Source of the DNA: Megascapheus bottae
Lineage: Eukaryota > Chordata > Mammalia > Rodentia > Geomyidae
Assembly (NCBI GenBank): GCA_024803745.1
Contig: JANJXV010000195.1
Span: forward strand, 1,488,001-1,552,000
Length of the DNA stretch: 64,000 nt
Direction of reading: 5' to 3'
The notes under the pieces were generated by a model. It made no database searches, was not told the DNA's origin, and was given only the letters and a program-made list of their open reading frames with translations. The position numbers and the translations under genes were made by a program. Below are positions 13,487 through 26,904 of the stretch, one piece after another (the first letter of the stretch is position 1; each line of letters starts with the position of its first letter).

Positions 13487-16400
13487 GTTTTTGAAATCAC
13501 TGAATGGAGGTGTGTGAAGACACAGAATGGAGGTGTGTGTAGTCACAGAATGGAGGTGTGTGATGTCAGAGAACGGAGGTGTGTGAAGTCATAGAATGGA
13601 GGTGTTTGAAGTCATAGAATGGAGGTGTGTGAAGTCAGAGAACGGAGTTGTGTGAAGTCAGAGAACGGAGGTGTGTGAAGTCATAGAATGGAGTTGTGTG
13701 AAGTCAGAATGGATGTGTGTGAAGTCACAGATGGAGGTGTGTGAAGTCATAGAATGGAGGTTTGTGAAGTCACAGAATGGAGGTGTGTGAAGTCACAGAA
13801 TGGATGTTTTTGAAATCACTCAATGGGGGTGTGTGAAGACACAGAATGGAGGTGTGTGAAGTCACAGAATGGAGTTGTGTGAAGTCAAAATGGAGGTGTC
13901 GGATGTCACAATGGAGGAGTGTGAAGTCACAGAATGGAGGTGTGTGAAGTCATATAATGGAGGTGTGTGTAGTCAGAATGGAGGTGTGTGAAGACAGAGT
14001 GGGGGTGTTAGAAGTCATAGAATGGAGGTGTGTGAAGTCATAGAATGGAGGTGTGTGAAGTGATAGAATGGAGGTGTGTGGATTCACAGAATGAATGTGT
14101 GTGAAGTCATAGAATGGAAGTGTATGAAGTCATAGAATGGACGTGTGTGAACACATAGAATGGAGGTCTGTGAAGTCATAGAATAGAGGTGTGTGAAGTC
14201 ATAGAATGAAGGTTTGTGAAGTCACAGAATGGAGGTGTGTGAATTCATAGAATGGAAGTGTGTCAAGTCAGAAAACGGAGGTGTGTGAAATCAGAATGGA
14301 GGTGTGTGAAGTTTTAGATTGGAGTTGTGTGAAGTCACAGAATGGAGGTGTGTGAAGTCAGAAAGAAGATGTATGAAGTCATAGAATTGGGGTGTGTGAA
14401 GTCAGAATGTAGGTGTGTAAAGTCAGAATGGAGGTGCGTGAAGTCATAGAATGGAGGTGTGTGAAATCACAGAATGGAGGTTTGTGTAATCACAGAATGG
14501 AGCTGTGTGAAATCATAGAATGGAGGTGTGTGAAGTCACAGAATGGAGGTGTGTGAAGTCAGAACGGAGGTGTGTGAAGTCATAGAATGGAGGTGTCAGA
14601 AGTCATAGAATGGAGGTGTGTGAAATCATAGAATGAAGGTGTGTGAAGTCACAGAATGGAGGTGTGTGAAGTCATAGAATGGAGGTGTGTGAAGTCATAG
14701 AATGGAAGTGAGTGAAGAGAGAATGTAGGTGTGTGAAGTCACACAATGGAGGTGTGTGAAGACACAGAAATGAGGTGTATGTAGTCAGAATTGAGGTGTG
14801 TGAAGTCATAAAATGGAGGTGTGTGAAATCACAATGGAGGTGCGTGAAGTCACAGAATGGAGGTGTGTGAAGTCACAGAATGGAAGTGTGTTAAGTCATA
14901 GAATGGACGTGTGTGAAGTCAGAATGGAGGTGTGTGAAGTCAGAATGGATGTGTGTGAATTCACAGAATGGACGTTTGTGAAGTAAGGATGGAGGTGTGT
15001 GAAGTCATACAATGGAGGTGTGTGAAGAGAGAATGGAGGTGTGTGAAGTCACAGAATGGAGGTGTGTGATGTCCCACAACGGAGGCCTGTGAGGTCACAG
15101 AATGCAGGTGTGTGAAGTCACAGAAGGGAGGTGTGTGAAGTCACAGAATGGAGTTGTGTGAAATCATACGGAGGTGTGTGAAGTCACAGAATGCAGGTGT
15201 GTGAACTCACAGAATGGAGGTGTGTGAAGTCAGAGAACGGAGGTGTGTGAAGTCATAGAATGGAGGAGTGTGAAGGCAGAATGGAGGTGTGTGAAGTCAG
15301 AGAATGGAGGTGTGTGAAGTCATAGAATGGAGGTTTGTAAAGTCAGAATGGAGGTGTGTGAAGTCACAGAATGGAGGTGAGTGAAGTCACAGAATGGAGG
15401 TGTGTACAGTCATAGAACGGAGGTTTTTGAAGTCAGAAAATGGAGGTGTGTGAAGTCACAGAATGGAGTGAGTGAAGTCACAGATGGAGGTGTGTGAACT
15501 CATAGAATGGAGGTGTGTGAAGTCCTAGAATGGAGGTGTGTGAAGTCACAGATTGCAGGTGTGTGAAGTCACAGAATGAAGGCGTGTGAAGTCAAAATGG
15601 GGGTGTGTGAAGTCAGAGAATGGAGGTGTGTGAAGTTACAGAATGGAGGTGTGTGAAGTCAAAATGGAGGTGTGTTAAATCACAGAATGGAGGTATGTAA
15701 AGTCACAGAATGGAGGTGTGTGAAGTCACAGAATGGAGGTGTGTGAAGTCACAGAATGGAGGTTTGTGAAGTCACAGAATAGAGGTGTGTGAATTCATAG
15801 ATTGGAGGTTTGTGAAGTCAGAGAATGGAGGTTTGTTAAGTCACAGAATGAAGGTGTGTGTTGTCACAGAATGTAGTTGTGTGAAGTCAGAGAAAGGAGG
15901 TGTGTGAAGTCACAGAATGGAGATGTGTGAAGTTAAAGAATGGCGGTGTGTGAAGTCAAAATGGAGATGTGTGAAGTCATAGAATGGAGGTGTGTGAAGT
16001 CATAGAATGGAGGTGTGTGAAGTCATAGAATGGAGGTGTGTGAGGTCACAGAATGGAGGTGTGTGAAGTCACAGAATGGAGGTTTTTGAAATCACTGAAT
16101 GGAGGTGTGTGAAGACAGAGAATTTAGGTGTGTGTAGACACAGAATGGAGGTGTGTGCAGTCAAAATGGAGGTGTCAGATGTCACAATGGAAGAGTGTGA
16201 AGTCACAGAATGGAGGTGTGTGAAGTCATAGAATGCAGGGTGTGTAGTCAGAATGGAAGTGTGTGAAGACAGAGTGGGGGTGTGTGAAGTCATAGAATGG
16301 AGGTGTGTGAAGTCATAGAATGGAGGTGTATGAAGTAATAGAATAGACGTGTGTGAACTCATAGAATTGAGGTGTGTGAAGTCATAGAATAGAGGTGTGT

Positions 16401-17033
16401 GAAGTCATAGAATGAAGGTTTCTGAAGTCACAGAATGGAGATGTGTGAATTCATAGAATGGAGGTGTGTCAAGTCAGAGAACGGAGGTGTGTGAAGTCAG
16501 AATGGAGGTGTGTGGAGTCAGAATGGAGCTGTGTGAAGTCACAGATTGGAGGCGTATGAGGTCAGAGAACGGAGGTGTGTGAAGTCATAGAATGGTGGTT
16601 TTTGAAGTCATAGAATGGAGGTGTGTGAAATCAGAGAACGGAGTTGTGTGAAGTCAGAGAACAGAGGTGTGTGAAGTCATAGAATGGAGATGTGTGAAGT
16701 CATAGAATGGGTGTGTGTGAAATCACAGAATGGAGGTGTGTGAAGTCACAGAATGGAGGTGTGTGAAGTCATAGAATGGAGGTGTGTGAAGTCACAGATT
16801 GGAGGTGTATGAAGTCAGAGAACGGAGGTGTGTGAAGTCACAGAATGGAGGTGTTTGATGTCATAGAATGGAGGTGTGTGAAGTCATAGAATGGGTGTGT
16901 GTGAAATCACAGAATGGAGGTGTGTGAAGTCATAGAAGGAAGGTGTGTGAAATCAGAGAATGGAAGTGTGTGAAGTCATAGATTGGAGGTGTGTGAAGTC
17001 ATAGAATGGAGGTGTGTGAAGTCATAGAATGGA
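13487..17033 (+). repeat. 3.6-kb higher-order repeat, copy 2
   Basis: This is the second copy of the block beginning at about 9,895. It carries an extra 91 bp (four monomers, one short by a base) at about 15,385-15,476 that copy 1 lacks, including the GGTTTTTGAAGTCAGAAAATGG variant. After that point the stretch 12,386-12,679 recurs without change at 16,069-16,362. The match ends near 17,030, where this copy reads GGATGTGAGTG and copy 1 reads the GAACGGAGTTG series. Confidence 0.85.
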
Positions 17034-20000
17034 TGTGAGTGAAGTCACAGAATGGAGGTGTGTGAAGTCATAGAGTGGAGGTGTGTGAGGTCACAGAATG
17101 GAGGTGTGTGAAGTCAGAATGGAGGTGTGTGAAGTCACAGAATGGAGGTTTGTGAAGTCACAGAATGGAGGTGTGTGAAGTCATAGAATGGAGGTGTGTC
17201 AAGTCAGAGAACGGAGGTGTTTGAAGTCAGAATGGAGGTGTGTGGAGTCAGAATGGAGGTGTGTGAAGTCACAGAATAGACGTGTGTAAATTCAGAGAAT
17301 GGAGGTGTGTGAAGTCAAAGAATGGAGATGTGTCAAGTCAGAGAACGGAGGTGTGTAAAGTCAGAATGGAGGTGTGTGAAGTCATAGAATGGGTGTGTGT
17401 GAAATCACATAATGGAGGTGTGTGATGTCACTGAATGGAGGTGTGTGAAGTCATAGAATGGAGGTGTGTGAAGTCACAGATTGGAGGTGTATGAAGTCAG
17501 AGAACGGAGGTGTGTGAAGTCATAGAATGGAGTTGTTTGAGGTCATAGAATGGAGGTGTGTGAAGTCAGAGAACGGAAGTGTGTGAAGACAGAGAACGGA
17601 GGTGTGTGAAGTCATAGAATGGAGATGTGTGAAGTCATAGAATGGAGGTGTGTGAAGTCAGAATGGAGGTGTGTAAAGTCAGAATGGAGGTGTGTGAAGT
17701 CATAGAATGGGGGTGTGTGAAATGACAGAATGGAGGTTTGTGAAGTCATAGAATGAAGGTGTGTGAAATCAGAGAATGGAGGTGTGTGAAGTCATAGATT
17801 GGAGGTGTGTGAAGTCATAGAATGGAGGTGTGTGAAGTCATAGAATGGATGTGAGTGAAGTCACAGAATGGAGGTGTGTGAAGGCATAGAATGGAGGTAT
17901 GTGAAGACATAGAATGGAGTTGTGTGAAGTCACAATGGAGGTGTGTGAGGTCACAGAATGGAGGTGTGTGAAGTCAGAATGGAGGTGTGTGAAGTCACAG
18001 AATGAAGGTTTGTGAAATCACAGAATAGAGGTGTGTGCATTCATAGAATGGAGGTGTGTGAAGTCAAAGTATGGAGGTTTGTTAAGTCACAGAATGAAGG
18101 TGTGTGATGTCACAAAATGTAGTTGTGTGAATTCAGAGAAAGGAGGTGTGTGAAGTCACAGAATGGAGATGTGTGAAGTCACAGAATGGAGATGTGTGAA
18201 GACAAAATGGAGGTGTGTGAAGTCATAGAATGGAGGTGTGTGAAGTCATACAATGGAGGTGTGTGCAGTCATAGAATGGAGGTGTGTGTAGACACAGAAT
18301 GGAGTTGTGTGAAGTCCAAATGGAGGTGTCGGATGTCACAATGGAGGAGTGTGAAGTCACAGAATGGAGGTGTGTGAAGTCATAGAATGGAGGTGGGCTT
18401 AGTCAGAATGGAGGTGTGTGAAGACAGACTGGGGGTGTGTGAAGTCATAGAATGGAGGTGTGTGAAATCATAGAATGGAGGCGTGTGAAATGATAGAATG
18501 GATGTGTGTGGATTCACAGAATGGAGGTGTGTGAAGTCATAGAATGGCGGTGTATGAAGTCATAGAATGGACGTGTGTGAACTCATAGAATGGAGGTCTG
18601 TGAAGTCATAGAATAGAGGTGTGTGAAGTCCTAGAAGGAAGGTTTGTGATGTCATAGAATGGAGTGTGTGAAGTCATAGAATGGCAGTATGTCAAGTCAG
18701 AGAACGGAGGTGTGTGAAGTCATAGAATTGGGGTGTGTGAAGTCAGGATGGAGGTGTGTAAAGTCAGAATGGAGGTGCGTTAACTCATAGAATGGCGATG
18801 TGTTAACTCACAGAATGGAGGTGTGTGAAATCACAGAATGGAGCTGTGTGAAGTCATAGAATGGAGGTTTGTTAGGTCATAGAATGGAGGTGAGTGAAGT
18901 CACAGAATGGAGGTGTGTCAAGTCATAGAATGGAGGTGTGTGAAGACATGGAATGGAGTTGTGTGAACTCACAATGGAGGTGTTTGAAGTCATAGAATGG
19001 AGTTGTGTGAATTCATAGAATGGAGGTGTGTGAAGTCACAGAATCGAGGTGTGTGAAGTCACAGAATGGAGTTGTGTGAAATCAGTACGGTGGTGTGTGA
19101 AGTCCCAGAATGGAAGTGTGTGAAGTCAGAGAATGGAGGTGTGTGAATCAGAGAATGGAGGTGTGTGAAGTCATAGAATGGAGGTTTGTGAAGTCAGAAT
19201 GGAGGTGTGTGAAGTCACAGAATGGAGGTGAGTGAAGTCACAGAATGGAGGTGTGTACAGTCATAGAACGGAGGTTTTTGAAGTCAGACAATGGAGGTGT
19301 GAGAAGTCACAGAATGGAGGTGTGTGAAGTCACAGATTGGAGGTGCGTGAAGTCAAAATAGGGGTGTGTGAAGTCACAGAATGGAGGTGTGTGAAGTTAC
19401 AGAATGGAGGTGTGTGAAGTCAAAATGGAGGTGTGTGAAATCACAAAATGGAGGTATGTGAAGTCACAGAATGGAGGTATGTGATGTCACAGAATGGAGG
19501 TGTGTGAAGTCACAGAATGGAGGTTTGTGAAGACACAGAATAGAGGGGTGTGAATTCATAGAATGGATCTGTGTGAAGTCAGAGAATGGAGGTTTGTTAA
19601 GTCACAGAATGAAGGTGTGTGATGTCGCAGAATGTAGTTGTGTGAACTCAGAGAAAGGAGGTGTGTGAAGGCACAGAATGGAGATGTGTGAAGTCCCAGA
19701 ATGGAGATGTGTGAAGTCAAAATGGAGGTGTGTGAAGTCATAGAATGGAGGTGTGTGAAGTCATAGAATGGAGGTGTGGGCAGTCATAGAATGGAGGTGT
19801 GTGAAGTCACAGAATGGAGGTGTGTGAAGTCACAGAATGGAGGTTTTTGAAATAACTGAATGGAGGTGTGTGAAGACACAGAATGGAAGTGTGTGTAGAC
19901 ACAGAATGGAGTTGTGTGAAGTCAAAATGGAGGTGTCGGTTGTCACAATGGAAGAGTGTGAAGTCACAGAATGGAGGTGTGTGTAGTCAGAATGGAAGTG

Positions 20001-20039
20001 TGTGAAGACAGAGTGGGGGTGTGTGAAGTCATAGAATGG

Positions 20040-23000
20040 AGGTGTGTGAAGTAATAGAATGGACGTGTGTGAACTCATAGAATGGAGGTCTGTGAAGTCA
20101 TAGAATAGAGGTGTGTGAAGTCATAGAATGAAGGTTTGTGAAGTCACAGAATGGAGGTGTGTGTAGTCATAGAATGCAGGTGTGTCAAGTCAGAGAACGG
20201 AGGTGTGTGAAGTCAGAATGGAGGTGTGTAAAGTCAGAATGGAGGTGTGTGAAGTCACAGATTGGAGGTGTATGAGGTCAGAGAACGGAGTTGTGTGAAG
20301 TCATAGAATGGTGGTGTTTGAAGTCATAGAATGGAGGTATGTGAAGTCAGAGAACAGAGGTGTGTGTAGTCAGAGAACGGAGGTGTGTGAAGTCATAAAT
20401 GGAGATGTGTGAAGTCTTAGAATGGAGGTGTGTGAAGTCAGAATGGTGGTGTGTAAAGTCAGAATGGAGGTGTGAGAAGTTATAGAATGGGTGTGTGTGA
20501 AATCACAGAATGGAGGTGTGTGAAGTCATAGAATGGAGGTGTGTGAAGTCACAAATTGGAGGTGTATGAAGTCAGAGAACGGAGGTGTGTGAACTCATAG
20601 AATGGAGATGTTTGAAGTCATAGAATGGAGGTGTGTGAAGTCAGAGAACGGAGGTGTGTGAAGTCAGAGAACTGAGGTGTGTGAAGTCAGAGAATGGAGA
20701 TGTGTGAAGTCATAGAATGGAGGTGTGTAAAGTCAGAATGAAGGTGTGTAAAGTCAGAATGGAGGTGTGTGAAGTCATAGAATGGGTGTGTGTGAAATCA
20801 CAGAATGGAGGTTTGTGAAGTCATAGAATGAAGGTGTGTGAAATCAGAGAATGGAGGTGTGTGAAGTCATAGATTGGAGGTGTGTGAGGTAAGAATTGAG
20901 GTGTGTGTAGTCAGAATGGAGGTGTGTGAAGTCACAGAATGGAGGTGTGGGAAGTCATAGAATGAAGGTGTGTGAAGTCATAGAATGCAGGTGAGTGAAG
21001 TCACAGAATGGAGGTGTGTGAAGGCATAGAATGGAAGTATGTGAAGACGTAGAAAGGAGTTGTGTGAAGTCACAATGGAGGTGTGCGAAGTCAGAGAATG
21101 GAGGTGTGTGAGGTCACAGAATGAGGTGTGTGAAGTCAGAATGGAGGCGTGCGAAGTCACAGAATGGAGGTGAGTGAAGTCACAGAATGGAGGTGTGTGA
21201 AGTCACAGAATGGAGGTGTGTGAAGTCATAGAATGGAGGTGGGTGAAGTCACAAAATGGAGGTGTGTGAAGTCAGAATGGAGGTGTGTGAAGTCAGAGAA
21301 TGGAGGTGTGTGAAGTCAGAATGGAGGTGTGTGAAGTCACAAAATGGAGGTGTGTGAAGTCAGAATGGAGGTGTTTGAAGTCATAGAATGGAAGTTTGTC
21401 AAGTCAGAGAACGGAGGTGTGTGAAGTCATAGAATTGGGGTGTGTGAAGTCACAGAATGGAGGTGTGTGAAATCACAGAATGGAGCTGTGTGAAGACATA
21501 GAATGAGGTGTGTGAGGTCATAGAACGGAGGTGAGTGAAGTCACAGAATGGAGGTGTGTCAAGTCATAGAATGGAGGTGTGTGAAGACATAGAATGGAGT
21601 TGTGTGAAGTCACAGAATGGAGGTGTGTGAAGTCACAGAATGGAGTTGTGTGAAATCAGTACGGAGGTGTGTGAAGTCAGAATGGAGGTGTGTGAAGTCA
21701 CAGAATGGAGGTGTGTGAATTCAGAGAATGGAGGTGTGTGAAGTCATATAATGGAGGTGGGTGAAGTCACAGAATGGAGATGTGTGAAGTCAGAATGGAG
21801 GTGTGTAAAGTCAGAGAATGGAGGTGTGTGAAGTCATAGAATGGAGGTTTGTGAAGTCAGAATGGAGGTGTGTGAAGTCACAGAATGGAGGTGAGTGAAG
21901 TCACAGAATGGAGGTGTGTACAGTCATAGAACGGAGGTTTTTGAAGTCAGACAATGGAGGTGTGTGAAGTCACAGAATGGAGGTGAGTGAAGTCACAGAT
22001 GGAGGTGTGTGAACTCACAGAATGGAGGTGTGTGAAGTCCTTGAATGGAGGTGTGTGCAGTTACAGATTGCAGGTGTGTGAAATCACAGAATGGAGGTGT
22101 GTGAAGTCATAATGGGGGTGTGTGAAGTCAGAGAATGGAGGTGTGTGAAGTTACAGAATGGAGGTTTGTGAAGTCAAAATGGAGGTGTGTGAAGTCACAG
22201 AATGGAGGTATGTGAAGTCACAAATTGGAGGTGTGTAGTCACAGAATGGAGGTGTGTGAAGTCACAGAATGGAGGTTTGTGAAGTCACAGAATAGAGTTA
22301 TGTGAATTCATAGAATGGAGTTGTGTGAAGTCAGAGAATGGAGGTTTGTTAAGTCACAGAATGAAGGTGTGTGATGTCACAGAATGTAGCTGTGGGAAGT
22401 CAGAGAAAGGAGGTTTGTGAAGTCACAGAATGGAGATGTGTGAAGTCACAGAATGGAGGTGTGTGAAGTCAAAATGGAGGTGTGTGAAGTCACAGAATGG
22501 AGGTGTGTGAAGTCATAGAATGGAGGTGTGTAAAGTCATAGGATGGAGGTGTGTGAAGTCACAGAATGGAGGTGTGTGAAGTCACAGAATGGATGTTTTT
22601 GAAATCACTGAATGGAGGTGTGTGAAGGCACAGAATGCAGGTGTGTGTAGTCACAGACTGGAGGTGTGTGAAGTCAAAATGTAGGTGTCGAATGTCACAA
22701 TAGAGGAGTGTGAATTCACAGAATGGAGGTGTGTGAAGTCATAGAATGGAGATGTGTTTAGTCAGAATGGAGGTGTGTGAAGACTGAGTGCGGGTGTGTG
22801 AGGTCACAGAATGGAGGTGTGTGAAGTCACAGAATGGAGGTGTGTGAAGTCATAGGATGGATGTGTGTGAAGTCACAGAATGGAGGTGTGTGAAGTCACA
22901 GAATGGAGGTGTGTGAAGTCAGAGAATGGAGGTGTGTGAAGTCATAGAATGGAGGTTTGTGAAGTCAGAATGGAGGTGTGTGAAGTCACAGAATGGAGGT

Positions 23001-25030
23001 GAGTGAAGTCACAGAATGGAGGTGTGTACAGTCATAGAACCGAGGTTTTTGAAGTCAGACAATGGAGGTGTGTGAAGTCACAGAATGGAGGTGAGTGAAG
23101 TCACAGATGGAGGTGTGTGAACTCACAGAATGGAGGTGTGTGAAGTCCTAGAATGGAGATGTGCGCAGTTACAGATTGCAGATGTGTGAAGTCACAGAAT
23201 GGAGGTGTGTGAATCAAAATGGGGGTGTGTGAAATCAGAGAATGGAGGTGTGTGAAGTTACAGAATGGTGGTGTGTGAAGTCAAAATGGAGGTGTGTGAA
23301 GTCATAGAATGGAGGTATGTGAAGTCACAGAATGGAGGTGTGTGAAGTCACAGAATGGAGGTGTGTGAAGTCACAGAATGGAGGTTTGTGAAGTCACAGA
23401 ATAGAGGTATGTGAATTCACAGAATGGAGTTGTGCGAAGTCAGAGAATGGAGGTATGTTAAGTCACAGAATGAAGGTGTGTGATGTCACAGAATGTAGCT
23501 GTGGGAAGTCAGAGAAAGGAGGTGTGTGAAGTCACAGAATGGAGATGTGTGAAGTCACAGAATGGAGATGTGTGAAGTGAAAATGGAGGTGTGTGAAGTC
23601 ACAGAATGGAGGTGTGTGAAGTCATAGAATGGAGGTGTGTGAAGTCATAGGATGGATGTGTGTGAAGTCACAGAATGGAGGTGTGTGAAGTCACAGAATG
23701 GAGGTTTTTGAAATCACTGAATGGAGGTTTGTGAAGGCACAGAATGCAGGTGTGTGTAGTCACAGACTGGAGGTGTGTGAAGTCAAAATGTAGGTGTCGA
23801 ATGTCACAATAGAGGAGTGTGAAGTCACAGAATGGAGGTGTGTGAAGTCATAGAAAAGAGGTGTGTTTAGTCAGAATGGAGGTGTGTGAAGACTGAGTGC
23901 GGGTGTGTGAAGTCACAGAATGGAGGTGTGTGAAGTCATAGAATGGAGGTGTGAGAAGTCATAGAATGGAGGTGTATGAAGTAATAGAATGGACGTGTGT
24001 TAACTCATAGAATGGAGGTCTGTGAAGTCATAGAATAGAGGTGTGTGAAGTCATAGAATGAAGGTTTGTGAAGTCACAGAATGGAGGTGTGTGAAGTCAT
24101 AGAATGGAGGTGTGTCAAGTCAGAGAACGGAGGTGTGTGAAGTCAGAATGGAGGTGTGTAAAGTCAGAATGGAGGTGTGTGAAGTCACAGATTGGAGGTG
24201 TATGAGGTCAGAGAACGGAGTTGTGTGAAGTCTTAAAATGGTGGTGTTTGAAGTCATAGAATGGAGGTATGTGAAGTCAGAGAACAGAGGTGTGTGTAGT
24301 CAGAGAACGGAGGTGTGTGAAGTCATAAATGGAGATATGTGAAGTCTTAGAATGGAGGTGTGTGAAGTCAGAATGGCGGTGTGTAAACTCAGAATGGAGG
24401 TGTGAGAAGTTATAGAATGGGTGTGTGTGAAATCACAGAATGGAGGTGTGTGACGTCACAGAATGGAGGTGTGTGAAGTCATAGAATGGAGGTGTGTGAA
24501 GTCACAAATTGAAGGTGTATGAAGTCAGAGAACGGAGGTGTGTGAACTCATAGAATGGAGATGTTTGAAGTCATAGAATGGAGGTGTGTGAAGTCAGAGA
24601 ACGGAGGTGTGTGAAATCAGAGAACTGAGGTGTGTGAAGTCAGAGAATGGAGATGTGTGAAGTCATAGAATGGAGGTGTGTAAAGTCAGAATGAAGGTGT
24701 GTAAAGTCAGAATGGAGGTGTGTGAAGTCATAGAATGGGTGTGTGTGAAATCACAGAATGGAGGTTTGTGAAGTCATAGAATGAAGGTGTGTGAAATCAG
24801 AGAATGGAGGTGTGTGAAGTCATAGATTGGAGGTGTGTGAGGTAAGAATTGAGGTGTGTGTAGTCAGAATGGAGGTGTGTGAAGTCACAGAATGGAGGTG
24901 TGTGAAGTCATAGAATGAAGGTGTGTGAAGTCATAGAATGCAGGTGAGTGAAGTCACAGAATGGAGGTGTGTGAACGCATAGAATGGAGGTATGTGAAGA
25001 CGTAGAAAGGAGTTGTGTGAAGTCACAATG
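20040..25030 (+). repeat. 3.9-kb-spaced higher-order blocks
   Basis: The segment from about 20,040 to 21,075 recurs at about 23,970-25,030. The offset is 3,930 bp near 20,101 and 24,031, and 3,953 bp near 20,987 and 24,940, so one 23-bp monomer was gained or lost between. Shared rare variants include GTAATAGAATGGACG, the GAACAGAGG to GTGTGTAGTC run and GACGTAGAAAGG. The match breaks near 21,075 and 25,030 and then continues at a different offset of 3,233 bp with the 1.1-kb units. Confidence 0.75.
24451..24458 (+). promoter_or_regulatory. Perfect CRE palindrome inside a satellite monomer
   Basis: The octamer TGACGTCA matches the cyclic-AMP response element that binds CREB/ATF factors. It arises by one substitution from TGAAGTCA, which most monomers carry. 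There is no gene nearby, so a regulatory role is only a possibility and chance is the simpler explanation. Confidence 0.25.
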
Positions 25031-26896
25031 GAGGTGTGTAAAGTCAGAGAATGGAGGTGTGTGAAGTCATAGAATGGAGGTTTGTGAAGTCAGAATGGAG
25101 GTGTGTGAAGTCACAGAATGGAGGTGAGTGAAGTCACAGAATGGAGGTGTGTACAGTCATAGAACGGAGGTTTTTGAAGTCAGACAATGGAGGTGTGTGA
25201 AGTCACAGAATGGAGGTGAGTGAAGTCACAGATGGAGGTGTGTGAACTCATAGAATGGAGGTGTGTGAAGTCCTTGAATGGAGGTGTGTGCAGTTACAGA
25301 TTGCAGGTGTGTGAAATCACAGAATGGAGGTGTGTGAAGTCATAATGGGGGTGTGTGAAGTCAGAGAATGGAGGTGTGTGAAGTTACAGAATGGAGGTGT
25401 GTGAAGTCAAAATGGAGGTGTGTGAAGTCACAGAATGGAGGTATGTGAAGTCACAGAATGGAGGTGTGTAGTCACAGAATGGAGGTGTGTGAAGTCACAG
25501 AATGGAGGTTTGTGAAGTCACAGAATAGAGTTATGTGAATTCATAGAATGGAGTTGTGTGAAGTCAGAGAATGGAGGTTTGTTAAGTCACAGAATGAAGG
25601 TGTGTGATGTCACAGAATGTAGCTGTGGGAAGTCAGAGAAAGGAGGTTTGTGAAGTCACAGAATGGAGATGTGTGAAGTCACAGAATGGGGGTGTGTGAA
25701 GTCAAAATGGAGGTGTGTGAAGTCACAGAATGGAGGTGTGTGAAGTCATAGAATGGAGGTGTGTAAAGTCATAGGATGGAGGTGTGTGAAGTCACAGAAT
25801 GGAGGTGTGTGAAGTCACAGAATGGATGTTTTTGAAATCACTGAATGGAGGTGTGTGAAGGCACAGAATGCAGGTGTGTGTAGTCACAGACTGGAGGTGT
25901 GTGAAGTCAAAATGTAGGTGTCGAATGTCACAATAGAGAAGTGTGAATTCACAGAATGGAGGTGTGTGAAGTCATAGAATGGAGATGTGTTTAGTCAGAA
26001 TGGAGGTGTGTGAAGACTGAGTGCGGGTGTGTGAAGTCACAGAATGGAGGTGTGTGAAATCATAGAATGGATGTGTGTGAAGTCATAGGATGGATGTGTG
26101 TGAAGTCACAGAATGGAGGTGTGTGAAGTCACAGAATGGAGGTGTGTGAAGTCAGAGAATGGAGGTGTGTGAAGTCATAGAATGGAGGTTTGTGAAGTCA
26201 GAATGGAGGTGTGTGAAGTCACAGAATGGAGGTGAGTGAAGTCACAGAATGGAGGTGTGTACAGTCATAGAACGGAGGTTTTTGAAGTCAGACAATGGAG
26301 GTGTGTGAAGTCACAGAATGGAGGTGAGTGAAGTCACAGATGGAGGTGTGTGAACTCACAGAATGGAGGTGTGTGAAGTCCTAGAATGGAGGTGTGCGCA
26401 GTTACAGATTGCAGATGTGTGAAGTCACAGAATGGAGGTGTGTGAAGTCAAAATGGGGGTGTGTGAAGTCAGAGAATGGAGGTGTGTGAAGTTACAGAAT
26501 GGAGGTGTGTGAAGTCAAAATGGAGGTGTGTGAAGTCATAGAATGGAGGTATGTGAAGTCACAGAATGAAGGTGTGTGAAGTCACAGAATGGAGGTGTGT
26601 GAAGTCACAGAATGGAGGTTTGTGAAGTCACAGAATAGAGGTATGTGAATTCATAGAATGGAGTTGTGCGAAGTCAGAGAATGGAGGTATGTTAAGTCAC
26701 AGAATGAAGGTGTGTGATGTCACAGAATGTAGCTGTGGGAAGTCAGAGAAAGGAGGTGTGTGAAGTCACAGAATGGAGATGTGTGAAGTCACAGAATGGA
26801 GGTGTGTGAAGTGAAAATGGATGTGTGTGAAGTCACAGAATGGAGGTGTGTGAAGTCATAGAATGGAGGTGTGTGAAGTCATAGGATGGATGTGTG

Positions 26897-26904
26897 TGAC
26901 GTCA
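26897..26904 (+). promoter_or_regulatory. Second perfect CRE palindrome in the satellite
   Basis: This is the same TGACGTCA octamer as at 24,451, again one base from the standard TGAAGTCA of the monomer. It sits in a different higher-order position from the first, so the two look like independent substitutions. Function is not shown. Confidence 0.25.

Noticed and set aside
18186..18377. Open frames with CEV/EWRCVKS periodic peptides on the + strand here and near 28,926, 30,643, 41,129 and 46,996
   Set aside because: A 23-aa period is just three monomers. There is no start context, domain or splice support.
19295..19302. T-box half-site AGGTGTGA in GGTGTGAGAAG monomers
   Set aside because: An eight-base match in a repeat one base away from it is expected by chance. 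There is no gene context.
19556..21160. Short - strand open frames at 19,556, 19,830 and 20,978, and similar ones at 38,699, 39,483 and 60,395
   Set aside because: Low-complexity satellite read-throughs with the same HTSIL-type text.
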